From MESE01 sp036675035 (GTDB taxonomy: Bacteria; Pseudomonadota; Gammaproteobacteria; Burkholderiales; Burkholderiaceae_D), in contig JAKFFO010000193.1 of the NCBI GenBank assembly GCA_036675035.1, positions 7,702-71,701 of the forward strand: a stretch of 64,000 nt of DNA. Reading direction: 5' to 3'. The translations under genes and the position numbers were made by a program. Below, one piece after another: positions 27,078-36,285 of the stretch. Every line of letters begins with the position of its first letter. The first letter of the stretch is position 1. The notes below the pieces were generated by a model. That model made no database searches, was not told the DNA's origin, and worked only from the letters and a program-made list of their open reading frames with translations.

Positions 27078-28028
27078 ATGTCTCCTGATAAATTGCTCAA
27101 GCGCTTCGGCATGCTGTACGGGTCATCTCCCGCGATGGAAAAACTTTACCAGCAGCTTGACAAGGTATCTGTAACCGATGCCACCGTGCTGCTTGCCGGC
27201 GAAAGCGGCACCGGTAAAGAGCTGATTGCGCAAACGATTCATCAGGTCAGCCCTCGATGCGATCAGAATTTTGTAGCTGTCAATTGCGGTGCGATTCCGG
27301 CCCACTTGATCGAGGCGGCATTGTTCGGCCACGAAAAGGGCAGCTTTACCGGCGCAGTACGCCAGCAAATTGGCTACTTTGAGCACGCATCTGCGGGCAC
27401 GCTGTTCCTCGATGAAATTACCGAAATGCCGACCGACATGCAGGTAAAACTGTTGCGCGTGCTGGAGAGCGGCGCGTTCATGCGGGTGGGTGGCAGCGAT
27501 GAAGTCCGGGTCGACGTGCGATTGATTGCGGCGACCAATCGAGATCTGGAAACGGCAGTCAGGCAAGGGAATTTGCGGGAAGACCTGATGTATCGGCTTG
27601 CGGTATTCCCGATACGGGTACCTCCGCTGCGCGAACGCAACGGCGACATCGAGTTGCTCGCACATCACTTCTTGCAGGCGCTCAACACCAAGGACAATAC
27701 GCGGAAATCTTTTTCGCGTCAGTCGCTGGAGACGATCCGCTCCTACTCATGGCCAGGCAACGTAAGGGAATTGAAAAACGTGGTTCAGCGTGCCTTCATC
27801 CTGTCGAGCGATACCCTGACCATAGAAGACCATCTGTCCGAATTGTCGCCGCGCAAACCGATCATGCAGGATGGACTTCTCAATTTTTCGGTCGGCACGC
27901 CTTTGGCGGATGCGCAGCGGGAAATCATACTGGCGACGCTCAAGCACTTCGGCGGCAATAAACGATTGACTGCCGAGGCGCTGGGCATCAGCCTCAAGAC
28001 CTTGTATAACCGGCTCAAGGAATATTGA
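27078..28028 (+). CDS. sigma54 activator lacking a receiver domain (PspF-like layout)
   Basis: 316 residues; ATG at 27078. The AAA+ domain begins at once: GESGTGKE at residues 41-48, GSFTGA near 94, AGTLFLDEITEMP, then the R-finger region (RLIAATNRD). The C-terminal Fis-type HTH reads NKRLTAEALGISLKTLYNRLKEY. It has no N-terminal sensory domain, so control must come from expression level or a separate binding partner. Its recognition helix is nearly identical to that of the response regulator at 23549-24964 (both GISLKTLYNRL), suggesting overlapping DNA targets; the two probably arose by duplication. No strong RBS is seen. Confidence 0.85.
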   Translation: MSPDKLLKRFGMLYGSSPAMEKLYQQLDKVSVTDATVLLAGESGTGKELIAQTIHQVSPRCDQNFVAVNCGAIPAHLIEAALFGHEKGSFTGAVRQQIGYFEHASAGTLFLDEITEMPTDMQVKLLRVLESGAFMRVGGSDEVRVDVRLIAATNRDLETAVRQGNLREDLMYRLAVFPIRVPPLRERNGDIELLAHHFLQALNTKDNTRKSFSRQSLETIRSYSWPGNVRELKNVVQRAFILSSDTLTIEDHLSELSPRKPIMQDGLLNFSVGTPLADAQREIILATLKHFGGNKRLTAEALGISLKTLYNRLKEY

Positions 28029-28089
28029 ACATCTTTTCGGTCGCGCGGCATGTCTGCAGCTTGCAGGCTATCCGCTGCCTACCTGTCAC

Positions 28090-28956
28090 CTATCCATTTA
28101 TCACTTCTCCGCCGTTCGGATGCAGCACCTGTCCGGTCATGTATGACGAGTCCTCGCTCGCCAGAAATACATACGAAGGCGCGATTTCATCCGGCTGGCC
28201 GGCGCGTCCGAGCGGCACCTTGGCGCCGAACTTCTCCACCTGTTCTGCCGAAAACGTCGACGGAATCAGCGGAGTCCATATCGGCCCCGGCGCCACCGCA
28301 TTGACGTAAATTCCGCGCTCGGCCAGCTGCTGCGACAATGATCTGGTAAATGCAACGATCGCCCCTTTGGTCGCTGCATAGTCCAGCAGATGCGCACTGC
28401 CGCGATATGCGGTTACCGAAGTTGTATTGATGATGCGCGCGCCTTTCTTGAGATGCGGCAACGCTGCTTTCACGGTATGGAACATTGAAAATACATTGGT
28501 GCGGAAGGTTTTTTCCAGTTGCTCCGCACTGATGTCCTCGATACTTTCCTGCGGATGCTGTTCCGCAGCGTTATTGATCAGCACATCCAGGTGTCCGAAT
28601 GATGAAACCGTTTTCTCGACCATTTGCTTGCAGAAATCCGCCTGGCCGACATCGCCCGCCAGCGCAATGCACTCTCTGCCGAGTTGTTCGATGGTTCGCT
28701 GCGTCTCGTCCGCGTCCTGCTTTTCATTAAGGTAGGCAATGACGATATTGGCACCCTCTTTCGCGAACATGATGGCAACGGATCGCCCAATGCCGCTATC
28801 GCCGCCGGTAATCAACGCCACTTTCCCTTTCAGTTTTCCACTTGGGACATAATCGCTGGCCTTTGATTCCGGTCGTGGCGCCATCGCCGCCTCGATACCG
28901 GGTTGCCGGTCCTGATGCTGGGGCGGCAATCCGTGCTTCTGATTCTGCTCGCTCAT
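28090..28956 (-). CDS. short-chain dehydrogenase/reductase, YghA-like
   Basis: 288 residues; ATG at 28956 with CGGAGCG upstream. It has the long N-terminal extension of the YghA/GsiB-type stress SDRs, then the Rossmann motif VALITGGDSGIGRS near residue 47, NNAA near 126, catalytic Ser (NTTSVTAYRG) and YAATK near 192. NAD(P)-dependent oxidoreductase, cytosolic. Related SDRs with this N-terminus are often general-stress genes. It is transcribed from a sigma54-type promoter at 29038. Confidence 0.85.
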   Translation of the reverse strand: MSEQNQKHGLPPQHQDRQPGIEAAMAPRPESKASDYVPSGKLKGKVALITGGDSGIGRSVAIMFAKEGANIVIAYLNEKQDADETQRTIEQLGRECIALAGDVGQADFCKQMVEKTVSSFGHLDVLINNAAEQHPQESIEDISAEQLEKTFRTNVFSMFHTVKAALPHLKKGARIINTTSVTAYRGSAHLLDYAATKGAIVAFTRSLSQQLAERGIYVNAVAPGPIWTPLIPSTFSAEQVEKFGAKVPLGRAGQPDEIAPSYVFLASEDSSYMTGQVLHPNGGEVING

Positions 28957-29037
28957 TTTAATATCGCTCCGAGATTGATTTGTGCGGTCTTCACTTTGCC
29001 AAGGGCGATCAAAAAGACCAGACGATCACACCGGTTC

Positions 29038-29053
29038 AGCAGTTTTTATGCCA
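29038..29053 (-). promoter_or_regulatory. sigma54 (-24/-12) promoter for the SDR gene
   Basis: Minus strand TGGCATAAAAACTGCT: two mismatches to TGGCAC-N5-TTGCW, exact spacing. 82 bases upstream of the start codon. Confidence 0.75.
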
Positions 29054-29119
29054 CATGAAAGCGATCTGACGCTGCATTCTTTATGGTTATCGCCGCTCGG
29101 TTCGATCGGCTCTGTACCA

Positions 29120-29130
29120 ATAAAAATTAC
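29120..29130. promoter_or_regulatory. imperfect activator dyad
   Basis: ATAA-AAA-TTAC shares the 10-base core TAAAAATTAC with the dyad at 26638. It lies 67 bp upstream of the -24 element. A second TTAC half-site (TCAAATTTAC) follows 20 bp further. The rest of 28957-29292 shows nothing else. Confidence 0.35.
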
Positions 29131-29292
29131 ATCGACAAAGTCAAATTTACTGAAAATTCTTCGCGGCAAGCAGCAAGCCGTGTGGGATTGAAATCAATTC
29201 GGGAAGCAATGAGGAAATATTGCGGAGAGGAAAACAGCGATGCGGAAAAGCAGGACTGAAACGTCGATGCGGAATTGAAAGGAACAGCCGCG

Positions 29293-30300
29293 TCAAGCGG
29301 CTAGTGGAGTCATCCGTGCCAGTGCATACATCAGCAGGTCCGAATTCCCGCTTGCCAGTTTTTTTGAATCCGATAACGACTGGCGGAACAAACGCGCTCC
29401 CGGCATGCCTGTCATCAAACCCAGCATATGGCGGGTGATACTGTTCAGTTTCAGTCCACCGGCAGCGCCGTTTCCGTGGCGTGTCAATTGCGCATCAATA
29501 TATGGCAACATCGCTTCGAGTATTGCCGCACGCGACTTTATCGGTGCGTCATCGCCGTAAAATCGCGCGTCGAACGTCGCCATCGAATACGGATTGTGGT
29601 AAGCCTCGCGTCCTATCATCACGCCATCCACATGCGATAGGTGTCCATCAATTTCGGCCAGAGTCTTGATGCCGCCATTGATGATAATTTCCAGCTGATG
29701 GAAATCGCGCTTGAGTTGATATGCGCGCTCATATTGCAAGGGCGGAATCTCGCGATTTTCCTTGGGGCTCAGTCCCTTCAGAATCGCATTGCGCGCATGG
29801 ACGATAAAGGTAGTACATCCCGCATCCGCGACTGCGCCAACGAAATCGCGCATGAAATCGTACGACTCTACATCATCAATCCCGATCCGGTGCTTGACGG
29901 TCACATCGATGCTTACCGCATCACGCATCGCCTTGACGCAATCGGCAACCAGCGCCGGTTCGCCCATCAGGCAGGCACCGAATGCACCCTTCTGCACGCG
30001 CTCGGACGGACAGCCGCAATTCAGGTTGATTTCGTCATAGCCCCATTGCTCCCCCAATTTCGCGCATTGCGCAAGATCGCCGGGCTCGCTGCCGCCCAAT
30101 TGCAATGCGACCGGATGCTCTTCCTGATTGAAGTCGAGGTGCCGCGGCACGTCGCCATGCAGCAACGCACCGGTCGTCACCATTTCGGTATACAGCCACG
30201 TGTGGCGCGTAATGTGCCGATGGAACATCCGGCAATGCCGGTCGGTCCAATCCATCATCGGGGCTACCGACAGGCGGCGAGGAGGTAATGTCGAATTCAT
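29293..30300 (-). CDS. dusA: tRNA-dihydrouridine(20/20a) synthase DusA
   Basis: 335 residues from ATG 30300, which starts just before the family N-terminus RRLSVAPMMDWTDRHCR; a longer frame to 30375 is possible but untypical. FMN-binding TIM barrel with the catalytic-Cys motif NCGCPSERVQKGAFGACLM, VKHRIGID, HARNAILKGLSPKENR (DusA-specific) and NGGI. Reduces U20 and U20a in tRNA using NADPH. Cytoplasmic housekeeping enzyme, single gene. Confidence 0.93.
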   Translation of the reverse strand: MNSTLPPRRLSVAPMMDWTDRHCRMFHRHITRHTWLYTEMVTTGALLHGDVPRHLDFNQEEHPVALQLGGSEPGDLAQCAKLGEQWGYDEINLNCGCPSERVQKGAFGACLMGEPALVADCVKAMRDAVSIDVTVKHRIGIDDVESYDFMRDFVGAVADAGCTTFIVHARNAILKGLSPKENREIPPLQYERAYQLKRDFHQLEIIINGGIKTLAEIDGHLSHVDGVMIGREAYHNPYSMATFDARFYGDDAPIKSRAAILEAMLPYIDAQLTRHGNGAAGGLKLNSITRHMLGLMTGMPGARLFRQSLSDSKKLASGNSDLLMYALARMTPLAA

Positions 30301-30468
30301 AAAAGCAGAATCGGGGCGTCGTTTCAATGCTGCAGTAAAAGCGGCGTAATTAAAGCCGATATTGTACCGACACATACCTTTATCCGGAAATCGCAGTAAA
30401 GTGCTGGTATCAATTCGCGATCGCGTTTTCCCGCATCACTTTCAATATTCGAAAGGAAAAATGACAAC

Positions 30469-31821
30469 ATGTCTACTCCCATGAATACCGATCATTTCTG
30501 GATGCCGTTTACCGCCAACCGGCAGTTCAAGGCCAAGCCGCGCATGCTGGCGGCGGCATCAGGCATGCATTACACCACCGACGACGGCCGCAAGATACTC
30601 GACGGCACTTCGGGGCTGTGGTGTGTCAATGCCGGCCATGGGCATCCGAAGATTGTCGAAGCGATCCAGAAACAGGCGGCAACGATGGATTACGCGCCGG
30701 TATTCCAGATGGGGCATCCGAAGGCATTCGAGGCAGCCAGCGCGCTGGTGTCCATCGCACCGGAAGGACTGAACCGCGTTTTCTTTTGCAACGACGGTTC
30801 CGAAGCGGTCGATTCCGCGCTGAAGATTGCACTGGCCTACCATCGCGTGCGCGGGGACGGTTTGAGAACGCGGCTGATCGGCCGCGAACGCGGATATCAC
30901 GGCGTCGGTTTCGGCGGCATCGCGGTCGGCGGTATCGCCGGCAACCGCAAGCATTTCGGCCCGACGCTGGCCGGTGTCGATCATTTGCGCCATCCGCTGG
31001 ATATGGCGCGCAATGCGTTCTCCAGAGGTTTGCCGGAGCATGGCGCGGAGCTTGCCGATGAACTCGAACAGCGCATGCTGGCGTTGCATGACCCGGCCAC
31101 CATCGCTGCCGTAATCGTCGAACCGATCCAAGGATCGACCGGCGTGATCCTGCCGCCCAAAGGCTACCTGCAGAAATTGCGCTCGATCTGCGACCGGTAC
31201 GGCATCCTGCTGATTTTCGATGAAGTCATTACCGGCTTCGGCCGGCTCGGTGCGCCGTTCGCCGCCGATTACTTCGGCGTTGTGCCGGACATGATCGTCT
31301 GCGCAAAAGGATTGACCAACGCGACAGTGCCGATGGGCGCTGTCATCGTGCGCCAGGATATCCACGACACCTTCATGGATGCCGCGCCGGAAAATACCAT
31401 CGAGTTTTATCATGGCTACACCTATACCGGCCATCCGCTCGCCTCGGCCGCAGCAGTCGCTACCATCGATGTTTACCGAAGCGAACAGCTGTTCGAACGG
31501 GCCGCCGGCATCGCACCGTATTTCGAAGATGCTGCGCACAGCCTGAAAGGTTTGCCGTATGTAAAAGACGTGCGCAATCTCGGCCTGGTGTGCGGCATCG
31601 AACTCGACGGCATTCCCGGCAAGGCGACTGCACGCGCCTTCGATGTCTTCCTGAAATGCTTCTGGGACAAGGGAGTGCTGATCCGCACCACCGGCGACAT
31701 CATCGCACTGTCACCGCCGCTGATTATCGAAAAATCGCAGATTGACCAGATGTTCGGCGCGATTGCAGATGTGCTGAAGACGCAAAAGGCAGTGCCGTCA
31801 ATCGAACCTGTGACGGCCTGA
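30469..31821 (+). CDS. omega-amino acid:pyruvate transaminase (class III)
   Basis: 450 residues; ATG at 30469 (RBS GAAAGGA lies about 15 bases up, slightly far; an in-frame ATG at 30481 is the alternative). PLP-dependent class III aminotransferase: GSEAVDSALKIA, ERGYHGVGFGG, FDEVITGFGR with the PLP Asp, and the Schiff-base Lys in CAKGLTNATVPMGA. The start HFWMPFTANRQFK and overall sequence match beta-alanine--pyruvate aminotransferases. Likely uses beta-alanine or similar omega-amines with pyruvate. Convergent with a DMT transporter gene. Confidence 0.88.
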   Translation: MSTPMNTDHFWMPFTANRQFKAKPRMLAAASGMHYTTDDGRKILDGTSGLWCVNAGHGHPKIVEAIQKQAATMDYAPVFQMGHPKAFEAASALVSIAPEGLNRVFFCNDGSEAVDSALKIALAYHRVRGDGLRTRLIGRERGYHGVGFGGIAVGGIAGNRKHFGPTLAGVDHLRHPLDMARNAFSRGLPEHGAELADELEQRMLALHDPATIAAVIVEPIQGSTGVILPPKGYLQKLRSICDRYGILLIFDEVITGFGRLGAPFAADYFGVVPDMIVCAKGLTNATVPMGAVIVRQDIHDTFMDAAPENTIEFYHGYTYTGHPLASAAAVATIDVYRSEQLFERAAGIAPYFEDAAHSLKGLPYVKDVRNLGLVCGIELDGIPGKATARAFDVFLKCFWDKGVLIRTTGDIIALSPPLIIEKSQIDQMFGAIADVLKTQKAVPSIEPVTA

Positions 31822-31844
31822 GTTGCGCGATCGCAGCAGAGAAA

Positions 31845-32735
31845 TCAACTGATGACCGGTCCGGCCGGGCGTATGGCCGTGACCTCGTTGAAGATGAGCG
31901 CGGCCAATACGATGGCGCCGCCGACAAGAGTCGCGTGCGCCGGCATTTCTCCAGCGCCGAGCCACGCCCACAAGGGACCGAGCAATACTTCGAGTAACGC
32001 CAGCAGTGAAATCTCCGGCGCGGACAGCGATTTCGATGCCGCGACCATCAACATGCATGGCAAGCCAAGCTGGAAAAACCCGAGAATCGCGAGAATAACG
32101 ATATCGTGTTGCGATGCCTGAAACGGCAAGGTCAGCGGCAGCATCATCAACGCAGAGAACACGCCGCCCAGCAACACGGCCGGAATCAGATCTATCCGAT
32201 GGCCGGCCTTTTTCATTGCTATGACATTGACCGACGCTGCGATCGGCACGCCCAGCGCCACCGCCATGCCGGCCAGATGCGTGCCGCCCATGCCGGACAT
32301 GCCACTGGCAAACATCCACACCATGCCGGCAAATGCTGCCGCGATCGCAAGCCAGGTACGCAACGCGATCGATTCGCGCAAAAACAGCCATGCGAAAAAT
32401 GCGGTCAGCAATGGCGAGAGACTCATGACGATCAATGTATTGGCCACCGTCGTCATGGTCAGCGCAATCATGAAGCAGCAAAACATGATGCTCCACATCG
32501 CGCCGGACAATATGCCCAGTGTTCCGGTCGCGCGGACACTGGAAAATGCCGCACTCTTTTTTTGCCAAAGCAGCGCCCCCGACACGAACAGTGCGGCGAA
32601 CAAGCTGCGCCAGAAAGTTACTTCGAACCCGCGCGCCGCATCAAGATGGCGAGTGAATACGCCGGCGATGCTCCATAGCGTGGCAGCACAAATCATCAGA
32701 ATTACCGCGTGCCGATGAGACAGAGGCTTAGGCAT
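31845..32735 (-). CDS. EamA/DMT-family transporter
   Basis: 296 residues with ten predicted membrane helices in two EamA repeats (for example AVILMICAATLWSIAGVFTRHL at the start and LLEVLLGPLWAWLGAGEMP in the second half). Inner-membrane exporter of metabolites or amino acids; the substrate cannot be read from sequence. Lies 117 bases after typA on the same strand, but a terminator separates them. Confidence 0.85.
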   Translation of the reverse strand: MPKPLSHRHAVILMICAATLWSIAGVFTRHLDAARGFEVTFWRSLFAALFVSGALLWQKKSAAFSSVRATGTLGILSGAMWSIMFCCFMIALTMTTVANTLIVMSLSPLLTAFFAWLFLRESIALRTWLAIAAAFAGMVWMFASGMSGMGGTHLAGMAVALGVPIAASVNVIAMKKAGHRIDLIPAVLLGGVFSALMMLPLTLPFQASQHDIVILAILGFFQLGLPCMLMVAASKSLSAPEISLLALLEVLLGPLWAWLGAGEMPAHATLVGGAIVLAALIFNEVTAIRPAGPVIS

Positions 32736-32755
32736 GAACAGGAAACCTTCGGGGC

Positions 32756-32813
32756 AAATAAAAACCCGTCAATTCTAAATGACCTTGCGCAGGCCAGCCG
32801 AATTTGACGGGTT
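32756..32813 (-). terminator. intrinsic terminator of typA
   Basis: On the minus strand a 10 bp stem AACCCGTCAA / TTGACGGGTT (arms 32804-32813 and 32763-32772), with a 31-base loop, is followed by a TTTTATTT tract. It sits just beyond the typA stop codon. Confidence 0.65.
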
Positions 32814-32852
32814 CGATTCACGGCCAATCAAAGCCGTGAGGTGCTGAATAAA

Positions 32853-34688
32853 TTACGCGGCTTCGCGACCTGCTTTCTTGCGCTCATGCTCCTTCAGGAA
32901 GCGCTTGCGCAGACGAATGCTCTTCGGCGTGATTTCGACCAGTTCGTCATCATCGATGAACTCGACCGCATATTCCAGCGACATCTGGATCGGCGGTACC
33001 AGGCGCACCGCTTCATCGGTGCCGGATGAGCGAACGTTGGTCAACTGCTTGCCCTTGATCGGGTTGACGACCAGGTCATTGTCGCGCGAATGGATGCCGA
33101 TGATCATGCCTTCGTATACCGGATCATTGTGAACCACGAACATGCGGCCGCGATCCTGCAGTTTCCAGATCGCGTAGGCAACCGCTGCGCCGTCGTCCTG
33201 CGAAATCAGCACGCCGTTGCGGCGGCTCGCCATTTCGCCTTTGGAATTATCCACCGGCGCGTATTCATCAAAAATGTGGCTCATCAGGCCGGTGCCGCGG
33301 GTCAGCGTCATGAATTCGCCCTGGAAGCCGATCAAGCCGCGCGCAGGGATACGATATTCAAGGCGGACACGGCCTTTTCCATCCGATTCCATGTTTTGCA
33401 GGTCACCGCGGCGGCGGCCCAGTTCTTCCATCACGCCGCCTTGATTGGCTTCCTCTACATCAACGGATAGCAATTCAAATGGTTCGTGGCGCACGCCATC
33501 AACCATTTTGAATACAACCCGCGGACGCGATACGGCGAGTTCGAATCCTTCGCGCCGCATGTTTTCAATCAGAATTGTCAGATGCAATTCACCACGACCG
33601 GATACTTCGAAAATCGTATCGTCGTCGGTCGGCGCGACGCGCAGTGCGACGTTGGCTTTCAATTCGCGATCGAGGCGTTCACGCAATTGGCGGCTGGTGA
33701 CGAACTTGCCTTCGCGTCCTGCCAGCGGCGAATTATTGACCATGAAATTCATCGTCAGGGTCGGCTCGTCCACGGTCAGCATCGGCAGCGCATCAGGCGC
33801 GTCCGGCGAACATACCGTGGTGCCGATTCCGATCTCGTCGATGCCGTTGATCAGCACGATATCGCCGGCGACTGCTTCGTCGACCAGTACCCGCTCCAGG
33901 CCCTTGAAATTCAACACCTGGTTGATGCGCGCCTTGATCGGCGTGCCCTCCGGTCCATCCTTGATGATCACGTCCTGCAGCGCCCTGACGCGGCCACGGG
34001 TAATGCGGCCAATACCGATTTTGCCCACATAGGAAGAATAGTCGAGGGAAGAAATTTGCAACTGCAACGGGCCGTCCTGGTCATCATCGCGCGCCGGGAC
34101 GTGTTGCAGAATCGCTTCGAACAGCGGCTTCATGTCGCCTTCGCGAACGGTTGCATCGAGGCTGGCATAACCGTTCAGTGCAGACGCGAATACGACCGGA
34201 AAATCCAGCTGCTCTTCGGTGGCGCCGAGCTTGTCGAACAATTCAAAGGTGGCATTGATCGCCCATTCCGGGCGCGCACCCGGGCGGTCGATCTTGTTGA
34301 TCACGACGATCGGCTTCAAGCCAAGTGCCAGTGCCTTGCGGGTAACGAAGCGGGTCTGCGGCATTGGCCCTTCCTGCGCATCGACCAGCAACAGCACGCT
34401 GTCGACCATCGACAATACGCGCTCGACTTCGCCACCAAAGTCGGCGTGGCCCGGCGTATCGACGATATTGATATGTGTGCCTTCATATTCGACCGCGCAA
34501 TTTTTCGACAGGATCGTGATGCCGCGCTCTTTTTCAATATCATTGGAATCCATCACGCGTGTTTCAACTTGCTGATTTTCGCGGAAGGTGCCTGATTGAC
34601 GCAGCAACTTGTCGACGAGAGTCGTCTTGCCGTGGTCAACGTGGGCAATGATGGCGATATTACGGATGGCGCGTTTTGTATTTGACAT
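32853..34688 (-). CDS. typA: ribosome-associated GTPase TypA/BipA
   Basis: 611 residues from ATG 34688, the start that gives the family N-terminus MSNTKRAIRNIAIIAHVDHGKTTLV; the frame extends upstream without features. G-motifs: AHVDHGKT, the switch I RERGITI-type KERGITI, DTPGHADFGGEV, NKIDRPGA. C-terminal EF-G-like domains and the BipA-specific end (RSSGTDEAVRLVPP, LVEITPKSIRLRKRFL). Translational GTPase acting on the 50S subunit in cold and stress adaptation. The order typA next to truB is common in this group. Confidence 0.95.
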   Translation of the reverse strand: MSNTKRAIRNIAIIAHVDHGKTTLVDKLLRQSGTFRENQQVETRVMDSNDIEKERGITILSKNCAVEYEGTHINIVDTPGHADFGGEVERVLSMVDSVLLLVDAQEGPMPQTRFVTRKALALGLKPIVVINKIDRPGARPEWAINATFELFDKLGATEEQLDFPVVFASALNGYASLDATVREGDMKPLFEAILQHVPARDDDQDGPLQLQISSLDYSSYVGKIGIGRITRGRVRALQDVIIKDGPEGTPIKARINQVLNFKGLERVLVDEAVAGDIVLINGIDEIGIGTTVCSPDAPDALPMLTVDEPTLTMNFMVNNSPLAGREGKFVTSRQLRERLDRELKANVALRVAPTDDDTIFEVSGRGELHLTILIENMRREGFELAVSRPRVVFKMVDGVRHEPFELLSVDVEEANQGGVMEELGRRRGDLQNMESDGKGRVRLEYRIPARGLIGFQGEFMTLTRGTGLMSHIFDEYAPVDNSKGEMASRRNGVLISQDDGAAVAYAIWKLQDRGRMFVVHNDPVYEGMIIGIHSRDNDLVVNPIKGKQLTNVRSSGTDEAVRLVPPIQMSLEYAVEFIDDDELVEITPKSIRLRKRFLKEHERKKAGREAA

Positions 34689-34854
34689 GATCTTGATCTG
34701 CGAAAGGGTGCGAAACTCGGAAAGCCGAATAGTATAGCATGTTGCGTCGCAAGAATTCAAAAAAACGCTTGTTTTTCAAAGAGTTGCTGTCAGTCACGCC
34801 ATACATGCAAGGGCTTGGCATAGACCGCGGCGACGGCTGCGCAACCGAGATGTT

Positions 34855-35790
34855 TCATTGCTTGTTCAATGCGATCAGCCGTTCGGGCGCCAGCACGCCG
34901 AATTCCTTGATTTGCGCGGTGCCGAGCAACTGTCCGTCTGTAGCGCGGTAGACCCTGACCCGTCCCTCAAGTTCGGAGCTGGCGATGCCTTCCTTGCCGA
35001 GCGACAGGCGCTGACCCTGTCGGAACCTCTCAGCGAGCGGCTCAGATAAATTAATTAACGGGAATGTTGACAACAAGGCATCGACAGGTGCGAGTGCCAA
35101 TGCGCGGTCTTGATCCACCATTGCGGCAAACATCTCAAGTGTCATCGCCTGCTCCAGCGACAGGTTGCCGACGCCGATGCGGCGCAGCTCTTGCAGGTGT
35201 GCGCCGCAACCCAGCGCCGCGCCGATATCTTCCCCCAATACGCGGATATAGGTGCCCTTGCTGCATTTGACGCGCAGTTTCAGATATGGTGGCCGGAAAT
35301 CCAGCAATTCCAGCGCGTGGATTGTTACACGGCGCGCTTCGCGTTCGAGCGTAATACCCGCGCGTGCATATTCGTACAAGGGTTTACCATCACGCTTGAG
35401 GGCGGAGTACATCGGTGGAACCTGATCGAGCACGCCGCGAAAGCGGGCGAGAACTGCTTCGACCTGGTCCGGTCGAACGTTCACTTCGCAGGTTTCCACC
35501 GCCTCCCCTTCGGTATCGCCGGTCGTAGTGCGAATACCGAGATGAACCACGGTCTCATATGTCTTGTCCGCATCCAGCAGATCCTGGGCAAACTTTGTCG
35601 CCTCGCCGAAACACAAGGGCAAGAGACCGGTTGCGAAAGGATCGAGCGTGCCGGTATGGCCTGCCTTCTCCGCATTGAGAAGACGCTTGGCGTTGATCAG
35701 CGCGTCATTGCTGGAGTGGCCTGCGGGCTTGTCGAGCAACAGAACGCCATGCACCGGTACGCGTTTTTTCTTGGGCGGGGGTGTCGCCAT
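34855..35790 (-). CDS. truB: tRNA pseudouridine(55) synthase TruB
   Basis: 311 residues. VHGVLLLDKPAGHSSND and the catalytic Asp motif GHTGTLDPFATGLLPLC near residue 48, KTYE in the RNA-binding region and a PUA-like C-terminus (RFRQGQRLSL, LGTAQI). Makes pseudouridine 55 in the T-loop of tRNA. It lies 45 bases after rbfA in the rimP-nusA-infB-rbfA-truB operon. Confidence 0.95.
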   Translation of the reverse strand: MATPPPKKKRVPVHGVLLLDKPAGHSSNDALINAKRLLNAEKAGHTGTLDPFATGLLPLCFGEATKFAQDLLDADKTYETVVHLGIRTTTGDTEGEAVETCEVNVRPDQVEAVLARFRGVLDQVPPMYSALKRDGKPLYEYARAGITLEREARRVTIHALELLDFRPPYLKLRVKCSKGTYIRVLGEDIGAALGCGAHLQELRRIGVGNLSLEQAMTLEMFAAMVDQDRALALAPVDALLSTFPLINLSEPLAERFRQGQRLSLGKEGIASSELEGRVRVYRATDGQLLGTAQIKEFGVLAPERLIALNKQ

Positions 35791-35835
35791 CTCGGATCAA
35801 ATCATTTGTTGCGTGAATAGTGCGCGTGCGCCGAA

Positions 35836-36225
35836 TCAGCTTTCGTCCGCATCCTTGGCGCGCGACGCGTTCGCTTCATCGATCAGCTTCGACAGCTCCA
35901 TACCGCGCGCAGTCGAGCTGTCGTGTACGAAATGCAGTTCCGGGATCGCGTGAATCGTCAGACGACGGCCAAGCTGGCCGCGTATGAAACCGGCGGCCTT
36001 GTGCAATCCGGCCACGGTCTTCTGTACCGCTTCCGGATCGTCATTGAGCATCGTGAAGAAGACCTTGGCGTGGGCGTAGTCCGGAGTGACCTGCACCTCC
36101 GTGATGGTGATCATGCCGACGCGCGGGTCCTTCAGCTCGTAGGCAATGATCTCGGCAAGGTCGCGCTGGATCTGATCCGCTACGCGCAAGCCCCGACCGG
36201 GAATGGATTTACTGTGTTTAGCCAT
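35836..36225 (-). CDS. rbfA: ribosome-binding factor A
   Basis: 129 residues. KH-fold protein with RVADQIQRDLAEII, DPRVGMITITEVQVTPDY and IPELHFVHDSS. Needed for 16S 5'-end processing and 30S maturation. 60 bases downstream of infB in the same operon. Confidence 0.95.
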   Translation of the reverse strand: MAKHSKSIPGRGLRVADQIQRDLAEIIAYELKDPRVGMITITEVQVTPDYAHAKVFFTMLNDDPEAVQKTVAGLHKAAGFIRGQLGRRLTIHAIPELHFVHDSSTARGMELSKLIDEANASRAKDADES

Positions 36226-36285
36226 GATGAGAATCGCCGATCGTGCCGGTCGCGGCGGATGAGCACGCCACCCGCCTGAACCAGA

